This document shows, piece after piece, positions 20,515 through 29,135 of a DNA stretch of 64,000 nt (within the stretch, counting starts at the first letter, position 1; each line of letters starts with the position of its first letter). Both the position numbers and the translations under genes were made by a program. Under the pieces are notes generated by a model. The model searched no databases, was not told where the DNA came from, and worked only from the letters and a program-made list of their open reading frames with translations. Location of the stretch: NCBI RefSeq assembly GCF_017798165.1, contig NZ_CP059068.1, positions 2,790,001-2,854,000 on the forward strand. Reading direction: 5' to 3'. The stretch comes from Rhodoferax sp. AJA081-3 (GTDB lineage: Bacteria > Pseudomonadota > Gammaproteobacteria > Burkholderiales > Burkholderiaceae_C).

Positions 20515-21639
20515 ATGCGCATTTTTCACATCCAAACAAACGGCATCTCCGAGACACAGGACCTGGCCGCACTGACGGCTGCCGGCATGCCTGCGCAGGG
20601 CTTTGTGTGGGTGGCCTGCGCGCGGCGCGAGTTTGAAGTCACCCAGGCCCAGGTGCAAACCATGCTGCAGACCCTGTGCGGCCAGCAGCTGGTGGATTTG
20701 CACATCTCGGACCTGATCAACAACCAGCTGCCATCCCACTACGACTACACCTCGCAGTACGACGTGCTGGTGTTCCGCCGCCTGGCGGCAGGCAACCGGC
20801 CCACGGCGGACATGGCAGAGCCCGGCAACCCCGTGGCACACGGGCACACACGCAGCGGGCCACCCATTCTGCGGCGCATCGACACCAGCCCGGTCGGGTT
20901 TGCCGTGTTTGACCGCGTGTTGCTCACCGTGCACCCCACCGACTGCGCGGTGCGTGATGCCTATGCCAGCAAGCTACTGCAGGCCGCCAGTGCCGAGTCG
21001 CGCGCCGCCGGTGCCCGCCTGCCCACCAGCCCGGCCGACCTGATGCTGCGGGTCATCAACCAGATGGTGGACGGTTTTCTGGAACTGCGCCGCGAGCTCA
21101 CCCACCAGCTGGACCACTGGCAAACCGAGCTGCTGAACCCTAGGACCCGCTTCACCAACTGGGGCGCACTGCTGGACGCCCGCCTGACCCTGCACTACCT
21201 GGACGAGGTATGTGAAGACCAGCGCGCCGCGCTGCAAGACTGGATCGAAGCCGTTAAAACCTGGCCCGATGCCGACACCGCTGCCGGCCAACGTGAGCGC
21301 GACCTGCTGCAGGTGCGCAGCCGCGACGTGCTAGAGCATATTGAGCGTGTGGTGCACCACGTGCGCCGCCTGGAGCAAAGTGTAGAGACCGCGGTGCAAA
21401 TGCACTTCAGCGTGCAGGGCAGCCGCACCAACGACATCATGCGCACGTTGACAGCATTGACCGCCGTGTTTCTGCCGCTGAACCTGATCACCGGTTTTTT
21501 TGGCATGAACTTCGATGCCCTCCCGCTGATCCACAAGGAAAGCGGCGCCTGGATCGCGACGGGTTTTATGGCGCTGGTTGCGCTGACCTTGGTGGCGGTG
21601 TTTTGGCGCAAGCGATATCTGGCGCGGTCGGGGCGGTAA
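20515..21639 (+). CDS. CorA-family divalent cation transporter
   Basis: A 374-residue CorA/ZntB-type channel for Mg2+ or another divalent cation. A long cytoplasmic helical region precedes two C-terminal membrane helices. The signature GMN is present in FFGMNFDALP after the first helix (LTALTAVFLPLNLITG), and the last helix (WIATGFMALVALTLVAVFW) ends in a basic tail. An AGAAGG ribosome site precedes the ATG at 20515. It is a single gene downstream of hemB, separated by a repeat copy. Whether it prefers Mg, Co, Ni or Zn is not decided by sequence here. Confidence 0.93.
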   Translation: MRIFHIQTNGISETQDLAALTAAGMPAQGFVWVACARREFEVTQAQVQTMLQTLCGQQLVDLHISDLINNQLPSHYDYTSQYDVLVFRRLAAGNRPTADMAEPGNPVAHGHTRSGPPILRRIDTSPVGFAVFDRVLLTVHPTDCAVRDAYASKLLQAASAESRAAGARLPTSPADLMLRVINQMVDGFLELRRELTHQLDHWQTELLNPRTRFTNWGALLDARLTLHYLDEVCEDQRAALQDWIEAVKTWPDADTAAGQRERDLLQVRSRDVLEHIERVVHHVRRLEQSVETAVQMHFSVQGSRTNDIMRTLTALTAVFLPLNLITGFFGMNFDALPLIHKESGAWIATGFMALVALTLVAVFWRKRYLARSGR

Positions 21640-21643
21640 GACG

Positions 21644-22906
21644 TCAGACTACAGCCGCAGCCACCTCAGCAATCAAAGCATCTTTCAGCGCCAACCGCGA
21701 CGAGCCATCCTTCTCCAGCATGAAGACACCACGGCCGTTGGTGTAAACCACGGTACCGTCGGGGCTGATGTCGTATGACGCAACATTGGTGGCCAGCACA
21801 CGCTCGGCCCCTTTGGTGTTGCGACTGACCAGCTCCCAGTCGTCGGGCACCAGGGAGGGAACGCCATTGACGGTCCGTGCGCTGCGCACGGCCTTTTCGG
21901 CATCGATACGCCGGCCCTGCAGCAGGATGTTCTTCAGATCGGCCTCCACCATGGGCCCTGAGGCGCTGGTCAAAGGCTTGCGGGTGTACATGATCGAGAA
22001 AAAGTTGAGGTAATGAAATACTGCGCGCAGCAGGCGAAACGGAAAAAGCAGAGTGTCCAGCAGCACACTCTGCGCGCCGTATTGCGGTGCCTCAAAGGGG
22101 CGGCGGATGAACAGCAGATTGCCCGCCGGGCAGACGCGTGGCTTCAGGTAGTCAAACCGCGCGTCATCCAGCACCGGTGAAATGGTGCCGGTCGCCATGT
22201 CCAGTATCTGGATGCTGGCGTGCCCTTGGGCAACCACATAACCTTGCTCGTTGCGCGCCAGCCCGGATGACTGGAACAACAGCTGCTGGGGCTCCCCCGG
22301 TATCCAGGCAGGGGCGGAGTCCACCGTGTCACCGCTGGTCACGTCGCGCAGGCTGCTGCCGTCACTCAACATCACGGAGATGTTGGCCAACCCGCCAGAC
22401 TGCTGTGACGATACCGCCAACCTCGTGCCATCGGGCGACAGGGCCATATCACCCAGATGCAGGTTCTGTTTGAGCAGCACACGGGTCTCAGTACCCGACG
22501 CCGCATCCCGGCGGAACAGGCCGCCCACGGCTTCGTCCTTCAGAAAATAGAGCAGGCTGCCACAGGCTTCAAAGACGACCGACGTTGCCAACAAGGGCTT
22601 GTCGGCCTGGTCAAACCGACGCATGCCACCACCCGCCGCGATGTTGAAACTGGTGCCCTGCTTCCAGCTGTGCTTTTCACGGGCACGTTCCCGGCGGTCG
22701 GAAGCCTCTTGCGCATAGGTGCTCTGCAGTTGCTTGATTTCACCACCGTGCTCCCGGTAGAAGATGAGGCCGTTCGAGAGGAAGGCAAAGGCGCGTTTGC
22801 TTTCCAGGGCAATCTGGGTGGGCGGTGCGGATGCCGATGTCAGAACGAATCGATAAAACAGGTAACACAGCAGCGCTACAACCAGCAGACCTAACAACAC
22901 ATGCAT
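21644..22906 (-). CDS. Membrane-anchored beta-propeller-like protein of unknown function
   Basis: A 420-residue protein with one N-terminal membrane anchor (VLLGLLVVALLCYLFYRFVL). The remainder has TolB/WD40-like repeats: MALSPDGTRLAVSS, SAPAWIPGEPQQLLFQSSG and YDISPDGTVVYTNG, suggesting a periplasmic or cytoplasm-facing propeller, interrupted by a region with aromatic and hydrophobic residues near 280-310. A strong ribosome site (GGGAGGA) precedes ATG 22906. Convergent with the CorA gene, four bases apart. I do not recognise a named family. Confidence 0.72.
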   Translation of the reverse strand: MHVLLGLLVVALLCYLFYRFVLTSASAPPTQIALESKRAFAFLSNGLIFYREHGGEIKQLQSTYAQEASDRRERAREKHSWKQGTSFNIAAGGGMRRFDQADKPLLATSVVFEACGSLLYFLKDEAVGGLFRRDAASGTETRVLLKQNLHLGDMALSPDGTRLAVSSQQSGGLANISVMLSDGSSLRDVTSGDTVDSAPAWIPGEPQQLLFQSSGLARNEQGYVVAQGHASIQILDMATGTISPVLDDARFDYLKPRVCPAGNLLFIRRPFEAPQYGAQSVLLDTLLFPFRLLRAVFHYLNFFSIMYTRKPLTSASGPMVEADLKNILLQGRRIDAEKAVRSARTVNGVPSLVPDDWELVSRNTKGAERVLATNVASYDISPDGTVVYTNGRGVFMLEKDGSSRLALKDALIAEVAAAVV

Positions 22907-23052
22907 TGGATGTCCTCCCGTTTCAGGACCCCTGCGATAGGGGTCGTATCCATTGTTATTGACGGGGCAATTCTAGGCGGCAAGGCAACCGCGGTTGGCT
23001 GGGTAACATTGCCTGCATGCACAAACGTGCGCTACGTAGGACAGAAACACAC

Positions 23053-23361
23053 ATGACACTTGCCACACACCCTTTGGCCGAACTGGCCCCGAAATTCATT
23101 GAACTAAGCGGTGAGATTCTCTTCAACGACGTTTGGGAACGACCAGGTCTTTCCAAAAGAGACCGCAGCCTGATCACTGTGGCGTCGCTGGTATCGCTGT
23201 ACCGGCAAAACGAGTTGCCTTTTCATTTGAAGAAAGCTTTGGAGAACGGGCTCACCAAGGAAGAGATTGTTGAGGCCATTACCCATCTTGCTTTCTACTC
23301 GGGCTGGCCAACCGCGGCAACTGCGTTGACTATTGCAAAGTCCACCTTTGACGCGAGTTAA
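23053..23361 (+). CDS. Carboxymuconolactone decarboxylase (CMD)-family protein
   Basis: A 102-residue helical protein of the AhpD/CMD superfamily. It has the typical run SKRDRSLITVASLVSLYR, LPFHLKKALENGLTKEEI and EAITHLAFYSGWPTAATAL. The CxxC of AhpD peroxidase members is missing, so it is closer to the decarboxylase-type branch, often of unknown substrate. Start: ATG 23053 is preferred over ATG 23017 because the domain begins soon after and an AGG lies upstream; the first 12 codons of the longer frame are not typical. Confidence 0.85.
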   Translation: MTLATHPLAELAPKFIELSGEILFNDVWERPGLSKRDRSLITVASLVSLYRQNELPFHLKKALENGLTKEEIVEAITHLAFYSGWPTAATALTIAKSTFDAS

Positions 23362-23531
23362 CCGCGGGACGTCTGATAGAAAGCAGCGTTGTCTGCCGAC
23401 AGGTGTTGTCATTGGTTGATAATGCCAGCTAGGCAATCGCCCTTGCCTCCCCCCTCCATCGGGAAAGTACACCACATACCGGGTTCACCACATCCACAGA
23501 CCACCTGTTGGAGCAAGGCGCATAAGGAGGG

Positions 23532-23552
23532 GTTGCGACGTCTGCTCGCAAC
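23532..23552 (+). promoter_or_regulatory. Hairpin directly upstream of the ATPase ribosome site
   Basis: A perfect seven-base stem, GTTGCGA and TCGCAAC, around a seven-base loop. It ends at 23552, right before ACGAGG at 23553-23558, the ribosome site for the ATG at 23566. It could affect translation start; no partner factor is known. Confidence 0.35.
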
Positions 23553-23565
23553 ACGAGGTTTACCC

Positions 23566-24279
23566 ATGAAACTGTCCGTACCCGTCTACAGCCTGAAGCG
23601 GCTGGCCAAAGCGCTTTCGAGGGACCAAAAGATTCCGCTGCACGCTGCCTTGAATCGCGTCGCCCAAGAGGAAGGATTCACAAGTTGGAGCCTGCTTGCT
23701 GCGCGGCTTTGTGCCGAAAGTCCGGCGCGTGAACTGTTCTCGCGGTTGGCACCGGGAGACCTCGTGTTGTTGGGCGCACGGCCGAGCCACGGCAAGACCT
23801 TGTTGGGTCTGGAGCTGGCCCTTGCATCTGTGCAGTCGGGGCGGTCTGGATGGTTTTTTACCCTGGAGTGGAATGCGGGTGACCTGCTGAACGGTTTGCG
23901 GACGTTGGGCTTGGAGCCGTCTGCCATCGGCGAAAGATTCGGCTTCGACAATTCCGACGCCATATGCGCAAGCTACATCATCGACCGGCTTGCTTCTGCG
24001 GCCAGCGGCACTGTTGTAGTCATCGACTATTTGCAGTTGTTGGACCAGAAGCGAGAGAACCCGGAGCTGGCCGTGCAGGTACGCGCCCTCAAGGCATTTG
24101 CCCGTGTCCGGGGATTGATCGTCGTATTCATCTCCCAGATTGACCGGTCTTACGACCCGGTTGCACAAGCTTTACCGAGTCTTGCGGATGTTCGCCTGCC
24201 GAATCCCCTCGACCTTTCGCTGTTCAACTGGACCTGCTTCTTGAACAACGGGGCGATTCAGGTTTCCGCGGTCACATGA
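23566..24279 (+). CDS. DnaB/RecA-like ATPase, small conserved helicase-like protein
   Basis: A 237-residue P-loop protein. An N-terminal helical segment (LKRLAKALSRDQKIPLHAAL) precedes a RecA-fold core with Walker A-like GARPSHGKTLLG near residue 67, DnaB-like WFFTLEWNAG, Walker B VVVIDYLQLLD and sensor FISQIDRS. This is the compact form, lacking the DnaB N-terminal domain, found as a stand-alone protein in many proteobacteria; its role is not established. Start: ATG 23566 has a good ribosome site (ACGAGG), while the frame upstream codes for a low-complexity, cysteine-rich stretch that does not look real. Confidence 0.83.
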   Translation: MKLSVPVYSLKRLAKALSRDQKIPLHAALNRVAQEEGFTSWSLLAARLCAESPARELFSRLAPGDLVLLGARPSHGKTLLGLELALASVQSGRSGWFFTLEWNAGDLLNGLRTLGLEPSAIGERFGFDNSDAICASYIIDRLASAASGTVVVIDYLQLLDQKRENPELAVQVRALKAFARVRGLIVVFISQIDRSYDPVAQALPSLADVRLPNPLDLSLFNWTCFLNNGAIQVSAVT

Positions 24280-24319
24280 CACGCCGAAGGTGCGCGCCAA
24301 GGGTCAGGGCCCACACCCC

Positions 24320-24976
24320 TCAATAAAACGGCGCGCTCAGTTTCTCCGTCGCCATCACGCGTTGCGAGGCTGGCCGCTCCAGCACGCGTTGCAAATACGG
24401 CCCCAGGTGTGGCAAATCGCGGGCCTTGCGGCCGTTGAAATTGCGGGTCCAGCGGCACAGCGTGAACACGTACGGGTCCAGTGCGGTGTAGCTTTCGCCC
24501 ATGAACCACTGGCCGCCGTGGCGGGCCAGTTCGGCGTCCAGCTGGTCCAGCATGCCGTCGATCTTGCTTTGGGCCTGGGCCTTGACTTCGGCCACACCGG
24601 CGTCATTACCTTCGTTGGCCCAGCGCTGGGGGTAGAAGTAGGCGATGAGCGCGCTTTGCAGCGTGTTAGTCAGCCACATCAGCCATTTGTAGAAATGGGC
24701 GCGCGCCACGGTGCCGACGGCGGGGGCTAGACCGGCTGCGGGGTGGGTATCACACAGGTGCAGGCAGATGGCGGCGGTCTCGTACAACACCAGATCACCC
24801 TCCGTCAGTGCAGGCAGAAGGCCGTTGGGGTTGAGCTTCAAGTAAGCGGGTTCGCGGTGGGCGCCCATCGTGTTGTCCACCAGGACCAGTTCAAATGGGG
24901 TGCCAATTTCTTCCAGCAGCAGGTGCGGGATCATGCTAGCGGTGGCGGGGGCGTAGTGCAGGTGGATCGTCGTCAT
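24320..24976 (-). CDS. Glutathione S-transferase family protein
   Basis: A 218-residue GST with the N-terminal thioredoxin-like domain ([41 protein letters not shown] with the glutathione-binding cis-proline and ETA loop) and an all-helical C-terminal domain. Substrate unknown. The ATG at 24976 overlaps the stop of the amidohydrolase gene as ATGA, so the two form an operon and may act in one detoxification or catabolic step. Confidence 0.92.
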   Translation of the reverse strand: MTTIHLHYAPATASMIPHLLLEEIGTPFELVLVDNTMGAHREPAYLKLNPNGLLPALTEGDLVLYETAAICLHLCDTHPAAGLAPAVGTVARAHFYKWLMWLTNTLQSALIAYFYPQRWANEGNDAGVAEVKAQAQSKIDGMLDQLDAELARHGGQWFMGESYTALDPYVFTLCRWTRNFNGRKARDLPHLGPYLQRVLERPASQRVMATEKLSAPFY

Positions 24977-25920
24977 GGTTTATTGGCGGCAGTAGAAGGG
25001 GTTGGAACATCAAACAGGCGCGCACCATTGTTCCACGCAATATTGCGGGCTACGTCAGCAGGCAGCTCGCCCAGCCAGGCGCGGTAGCCCTGCATGGTGT
25101 CGCCGTAATACTGCCAGCGTTGGTTGACCCAGGTGTCGGAGCCGACCAGAAAACGCGTGGGGTATTTGAGCAACAGGCTGCGCCACTCGGGGCACAGGCG
25201 GTCGGCGCAGGTCAGGCCTGGGCGATACGACAGCTCTCCCATCAGCAGTGGGTACTGGGCCAACAAAGCGTCGACCCGCGCAGCCGGCACCCCGCTGATG
25301 CCGGTATGGGCCCAGATAAGTTTGGCCTTTTGGCCCTTGGACGGGGTGTTGGCCATCAACAGGTCTATGGCCACATCGTCCACATGGGCCAGCACGGCCA
25401 GGCCTTTGTCTTCGGCAAAGGCCATCAGCTTTTTGGCGACCGGGCCATTGGCATTGGCACTGTCGTACAGGTGGAATTCGCCAATGCCCTTGTAGGCGCC
25501 GCCGCCGGGTGTGCCCTTGGCAAACTCAGTCTGCACCATGGTGTAGATGGTTTCGTCTTTGAACCAGCTGTCGTAGTCGGCCCGGTTGCGGTACAGGCGG
25601 ATGAAGGGCACCACCGCCACGCCGGCCTGGCGGGTCAGCGGGCTGCTGGCCAGCAACTGGGTGCCGTCGTTGGGGCGGGAGTTGGCCACAATGGCGCGCA
25701 CGCCGCTCTGTTGCATGCGGGCCAACACGTCGGCGGGTGAGTGGGGTCCAGTCTGGCCGTCCCAGGCCTCGGTGTTGTAGTGCAGGTGGGCGTCAAACAG
25801 GGGGCCGGTGTAGTCCGCCGCTTGTGCCGCCAGGCCAATCACTCCTAAAACAATAGCAATAGAGGCAATACGAACGGGGGCTAGAGCCCTATTTCGCTTA
25901 GAGATATTCTGCAGCAGCAT
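24973..25920 (-). CDS. Exported amidohydrolase-superfamily protein
   Basis: A 315-residue TIM-barrel metal-dependent hydrolase of the amidohydrolase_2 type. Metal-site motifs are FDAHLHYN near the mature start, [18 protein letters not shown] and LVGSDTW. A signal peptide ends in GLAAQA before DYTG, giving a periplasmic protein. Start: ATG 25920 has the site AAAGAGG; the longer frame is not supported. Residues about 7-25 of the signal region are encoded by a copy of a dispersed repeat, so part of the export signal appears to derive from repeat DNA. Function beyond hydrolysis or decarboxylation of a ring substrate is not evident. Confidence 0.82.
   Translation of the reverse strand: MLLQNISKRNRALAPVRIASIAIVLGVIGLAAQAADYTGPLFDAHLHYNTEAWDGQTGPHSPADVLARMQQSGVRAIVANSRPNDGTQLLASSPLTRQAGVAVVPFIRLYRNRADYDSWFKDETIYTMVQTEFAKGTPGGGAYKGIGEFHLYDSANANGPVAKKLMAFAEDKGLAVLAHVDDVAIDLLMANTPSKGQKAKLIWAHTGISGVPAARVDALLAQYPLLMGELSYRPGLTCADRLCPEWRSLLLKYPTRFLVGSDTWVNQRWQYYGDTMQGYRAWLGELPADVARNIAWNNGARLFDVPTPSTAANKP
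25847..25900 (+). repeat. Dispersed repeat copy 2, inside a coding region
   Basis: It shares AAAACAATAGC at the left and ACGGGGGCTAGAGCCC plus TATTTCGCTTA at the right with copy 1. It lies within the first codons of the amidohydrolase gene, antisense to it, and encodes part of the signal peptide ([15 protein letters not shown]). Confidence 0.85.
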
Positions 25921-26015
25921 GGTGAACCTCTTTGAAAAGCTCCCAGCGCAGGGTGCGCCGCGGCGTGTGGAAAAACCGTTGCACATTATCCGGCTTCAGG
26001 GATAAACTGCCCGCC

Positions 26016-26837
26016 ATGCATAGGCATCTTTACACACTGCGCGCGCTGGCCATGGCCCTGGCAGCCCTGGGTGCGGTGACCGCCCATGCCGAATGCTCGC
26101 GGGTGATCCAGGTGCCCATGTCGTCCACGGGGCTGAGCGTGTTGGTCAATGGTGATGCGGTCAGCGGTATCTACCCCGATTTGCTGCGGGTGATGTCTGA
26201 CAAAGAGAAATGCACCTTTGCCATGACGGCCGTACCGCGCGCCCGGCTCGAAGTGTTGTTTGAATCCGGCCGCGCCGATTTGTTGATGCCGGCCAGCAAG
26301 ACACCCAAGCGTGATGCGCTGGGCACTTTTGTCGCGCTGATCCAGAACCGCGCCCTGTTGATGTCCATCCAGTCCAAACGCCCCGCCATTGGCTCGGTGC
26401 GGGAGCTGCTGGAGCAGACCAGTCTCAAGGTGGCCCTGGTACGCGGCTTTGACTACGGCCAGCCCTACCAGGACCTGGTTGCCACGCTGGGCCAGCAGGG
26501 GCGGTTGATTCTTGAGGTGGATGCACTGTCGATAGCCCGCTTGCTCAAGGCTGGAACGGCGGATGTGACCATCATGGCGCCCACCATTCTGGCTGGTGCC
26601 GTTCAGGGGGACGAACGTGTGCGCGACATGGTGGACGCGCTACGCATGGAGCCCCTGGAAGAGCTGCCGTGGGGCAGCAGCGGCGTCTATGTATCCAATA
26701 CATCCCTGAGCCCGGCCGACAAGGCCGCACTGCTGGAGGCCATGGAGCGTGCGGCCCGGTCGGGTGATGTGTGGAAGAGTTTCCAGCGCTACTACAGCCC
26801 TGCCGTGCTCAAGAACGGCATTCGCCCGCTGCCCTGA
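26016..26837 (+). CDS. Periplasmic solute-binding protein (SBP_bac_3-like)
   Basis: A 273-residue secreted protein with a signal peptide (LAMALAALGAVTAHA) and a polar amino-acid-type binding fold: ASGIYPDLLRVM-like start (VSGIYPDLLRVMSDK), ARLEVLFESGRADLLMPAS and ALLMSIQSKRP. No permease or ATPase gene is adjacent, so it may be an orphan binding protein or a sensor partner. Its stop overlaps the start of the SDR gene (TGATG). Start at ATG 26016 rather than the longer frame because the signal peptide begins there. Confidence 0.78.
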   Translation: MHRHLYTLRALAMALAALGAVTAHAECSRVIQVPMSSTGLSVLVNGDAVSGIYPDLLRVMSDKEKCTFAMTAVPRARLEVLFESGRADLLMPASKTPKRDALGTFVALIQNRALLMSIQSKRPAIGSVRELLEQTSLKVALVRGFDYGQPYQDLVATLGQQGRLILEVDALSIARLLKAGTADVTIMAPTILAGAVQGDERVRDMVDALRMEPLEELPWGSSGVYVSNTSLSPADKAALLEAMERAARSGDVWKSFQRYYSPAVLKNGIRPLP

Positions 26838-27583
26838 TGGCGCCTGTTGTACTGGTCACAGGTGGCTCGCGCGGCATAGGAGCCGCTACTGCGCTGCTGG
26901 CCGCGGAAAAAGGCTACGCGGTGGCGGTCAACTACACCAGTAATTCGCTCGCTGCCGACGAGGTGGTGCGCCAGATACGGGCCGTCGGCGGCAACGCCAT
27001 TACGCTGCAGGCCGATGTGTCGGTGGAAGCGCAGGTGATGGCCATGTTTGACAAGCTGGACGCCAAGCTGGGCCCCCTCTCCTGCCTGGTCAACAACGCT
27101 GGAATTGTGGATGTGGCCTGCCGGGTAGACGCCATGGACTGGGCCCGCTTGCAGCGTATGTTTGCGACCAATGTGCTGGGGTCTTTTGTCTGCGCCCGTG
27201 AAGCCGTCAAACGCATGAGCACGCGCCATGGTGGCGCGGGTGGCAGCATCGTCAATGTGTCCAGCGCCGCAGCACGGCTGGGTGGCGCGGGCCAGTATGT
27301 GGACTATGCGGCCAGCAAGGGCGCCATCGACACCTTCACCATTGGCCTGGCCAAAGAAGTGGCGTTGGAAGGTATCCGTGTCAACGCCGTGCGCCCCGGC
27401 ATCATCGAAACTGACATCCACGCCAGCGGCGGCCAGCCGGACCGCGCCCGCCAGTTGGCACCCCAGGTGCCCATGCAACGCGCAGGCACCGCACAAGAAG
27501 TGGCCCAGGCCATTGTCTGGCTGATGGGCAGCGACGCCAGCTACACCACGGGCACCCTGGTTGATGTGGCCGGTGGCCGTTAG
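26837..27583 (+). CDS. Short-chain dehydrogenase/reductase (SDR)
   Basis: A 248-residue classical SDR. The cofactor motif VVLVTGGSRGIGAATALL is at the N-terminus, the NNAG motif at LVNNAGIVD, the catalytic serine in IVNVSSAAARLGG and the YxxxK pair in YVDYAASKGAID. It likely reduces or oxidises a carbonyl/hydroxyl group with NAD(P)H; the substrate is not evident. It overlaps the preceding gene as TGATG and is probably co-expressed with it. Confidence 0.9.
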   Translation: MAPVVLVTGGSRGIGAATALLAAEKGYAVAVNYTSNSLAADEVVRQIRAVGGNAITLQADVSVEAQVMAMFDKLDAKLGPLSCLVNNAGIVDVACRVDAMDWARLQRMFATNVLGSFVCAREAVKRMSTRHGGAGGSIVNVSSAAARLGGAGQYVDYAASKGAIDTFTIGLAKEVALEGIRVNAVRPGIIETDIHASGGQPDRARQLAPQVPMQRAGTAQEVAQAIVWLMGSDASYTTGTLVDVAGGR

Positions 27584-27611
27584 ATACATACCCTTCAATT
27601 AGAAAAATACT

Positions 27612-28244
27612 ATGGATTTCAAACCCCTCATCACCCTGCTGGCCATCGTGAACCCGTTGGCCATCGTGCCGTTCTTTATCCACTATACCCAGGGCTTTTC
27701 GCGCGAGCAGCGCCGGCGCACGATTGTGATTTCGTCCTTCAGCGCCTTTGTGGTGATCGCCACCAGCGCACTGGCCGGGCTGCAGATTCTGGATTTTTTT
27801 GGCATCTCGCTGGCGAGCTTCCAGGTGGGCGGCGGCATGCTGCTGCTGACGTCCGCCCTGAACATGCTCAACGCACAACCGGCCGAGGCCAAGACCAACA
27901 CCCATGAAATGGAAGACGGCGCCGAGAAGGCCGCACGCGGCGCCAGCATTGCGGTTGTGCCACTGACCATACCGCTGCTGACCGGCCCCGCCACCATGTC
28001 CACCGTGGTGATTTACTCGGAGAAGGCCAAGACCTTTCTGCAGCTGGGCACGCTGGTGGGTTATGGCGTGGTTATCGCCATGGCCACCGCACTGTGTTTT
28101 GCACTGGCACAACCCATTGCCCGTGTGCTGGGCAAGACCGGCATCAATGTGATGACCCGTTTGATGGGCCTGATACTGGCTGCGCTGGCGGTCGAGGTGA
28201 TGTCGGACGGGCTGGTCAAGCTCTTCCCGATGCTGGGGCGCTGA
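27612..28244 (+). CDS. MarC-family inner-membrane protein
   Basis: A 210-residue protein with six predicted membrane segments (PLITLLAIVNPLAIVPFFI at the start, VVPLTIPLLTGPATMSTVV in the middle). MarC proteins are conserved integral membrane proteins whose role is unresolved; earlier links to multiple antibiotic resistance were not upheld. It follows the SDR gene by 28 bases and converges with the iclR gene. Confidence 0.93.
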   Translation: MDFKPLITLLAIVNPLAIVPFFIHYTQGFSREQRRRTIVISSFSAFVVIATSALAGLQILDFFGISLASFQVGGGMLLLTSALNMLNAQPAEAKTNTHEMEDGAEKAARGASIAVVPLTIPLLTGPATMSTVVIYSEKAKTFLQLGTLVGYGVVIAMATALCFALAQPIARVLGKTGINVMTRLMGLILAALAVEVMSDGLVKLFPMLGR

Positions 28245-28252
28245 GCCCCAGC
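28232..28252. terminator. Terminator-like hairpin between convergent marC and iclR genes
   Basis: A perfect 8-base stem, GCTGGGGC with GCCCCAGC, around a 5-base loop that contains the end of marC. No T-run follows on either strand, so it is a weak candidate for bidirectional termination. Confidence 0.35.
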
Positions 28253-28261
28253 GCTGGCGGC

Positions 28262-29068
28262 TTACTGCGGCGCGTCCAGCGGGAAACGCGTGCAGCCCAG
28301 CCTGGACGAAATGTCGCGGCTGGCATCGGTCAGCATCGCCACCACTTCACCCTCGCGCGCCGGTTCGTAGCGGAACGTCGGGAATGAAATGCTCAACCCG
28401 GCAATGGGCCGGTTCAGGCGGTCAAAGATGGGCACACCCAGGCAACGGATGTGGTCGTCAAACTCTTCGCGGTCTTCACCAAAGCCCTGGGCCTTGACGC
28501 GCTCCAGCTCCTGTGCAAATGCGGCAGGTTCCACAATGGTCTTGTCACGGTATTTGGTGAACTCTGCGCCTTGCAGAATCAGGGCCCGGCGGTCGGGGTG
28601 TTCCCAGGCCATCAGCACCTTGCCAATGGCAGTGCAGTGCAGCGGTGCACGCCGGCCCACTTTGGAATACATGCCCAGCATGTGGCGCGAATCCACCTTG
28701 TGCACGTAGATGATTTCGCTGTCGATCAGCGTGCCCAAGTGCACGGTTTCGCCGGTCTTGTCGGCCAGCATTTGCATATGGTGCTTGGCAAGATCGACCA
28801 GCTCGGGGTACTGCAAGGCCTTGGTGCCCAGTTCAAACACCTTCATGGTCAGGCCGTAACGTTCACTGTCAGCCTCTTGGCGCACATAACCCAGGGTCAT
28901 CATGGTCTGCAAAAACCGATAGACGGTGGCCTTGGGCATGGCCAGGCGCATGGACAGATCGGAAATGCCGGTTTCGCTGCGTTCGGCCAAGGCCTGCAAC
29001 AGGCCAAAGGTCTTCAGGACGGCCGCTACCGACTCGGGCTGCTTGGAATCTAGGGAGTCATCATCCAT
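28262..29068 (-). CDS. IclR-family regulator, KdgR-like, of pectin genes
   Basis: A 268-residue IclR protein. An N-terminal winged helix (ISDLSMRLAMPKATVYRFLQ) is followed by the ligand domain with the typical LHCTAIGKVLMAW and IAGLSISFPTFRYEP blocks. KdgR, the best-known relative, represses pectin genes and is released by 2-keto-3-deoxygluconate. The gene is the last in the long leftward pectin run, 67 bases after the TRAP gene. A TGAAA-N5-TTTCA palindrome just upstream suggests autoregulation. Start: ATG 29068 is chosen over a GTG at 29092 because the latter lies inside the operator. The repressor role is inferred from context. Confidence 0.85.
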   Translation of the reverse strand: MDDDSLDSKQPESVAAVLKTFGLLQALAERSETGISDLSMRLAMPKATVYRFLQTMMTLGYVRQEADSERYGLTMKVFELGTKALQYPELVDLAKHHMQMLADKTGETVHLGTLIDSEIIYVHKVDSRHMLGMYSKVGRRAPLHCTAIGKVLMAWEHPDRRALILQGAEFTKYRDKTIVEPAAFAQELERVKAQGFGEDREEFDDHIRCLGVPIFDRLNRPIAGLSISFPTFRYEPAREGEVVAMLTDASRDISSRLGCTRFPLDAPQ

Positions 29069-29083
29069 TTGTTTTGGTTTCTC

Positions 29084-29098
29084 TGAAAACACGTTTCA
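29084..29098. promoter_or_regulatory. KdgR/IclR-type operator upstream of the regulator gene
   Basis: The sequence TGAAAACACGTTTCA is a palindrome with TGAAA and TTTCA arms five bases apart. It matches the known KdgR site pattern and the site before kdgK. A TACAAT -10-like box on the minus strand (29100-29105) lies directly beside it, so binding would block the regulator's own promoter. Confidence 0.65.
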
Positions 29099-29135
29099 AA
29101 TTGTATTGTGAACTATTTGTGCATGCAGTGCCGAC

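Noticed and set aside
22927..22945. Hairpin GACCCCT/AGGGGTC upstream of the beta-propeller gene
   Set aside because: No T-run and no link to a known regulatory element; could be chance.
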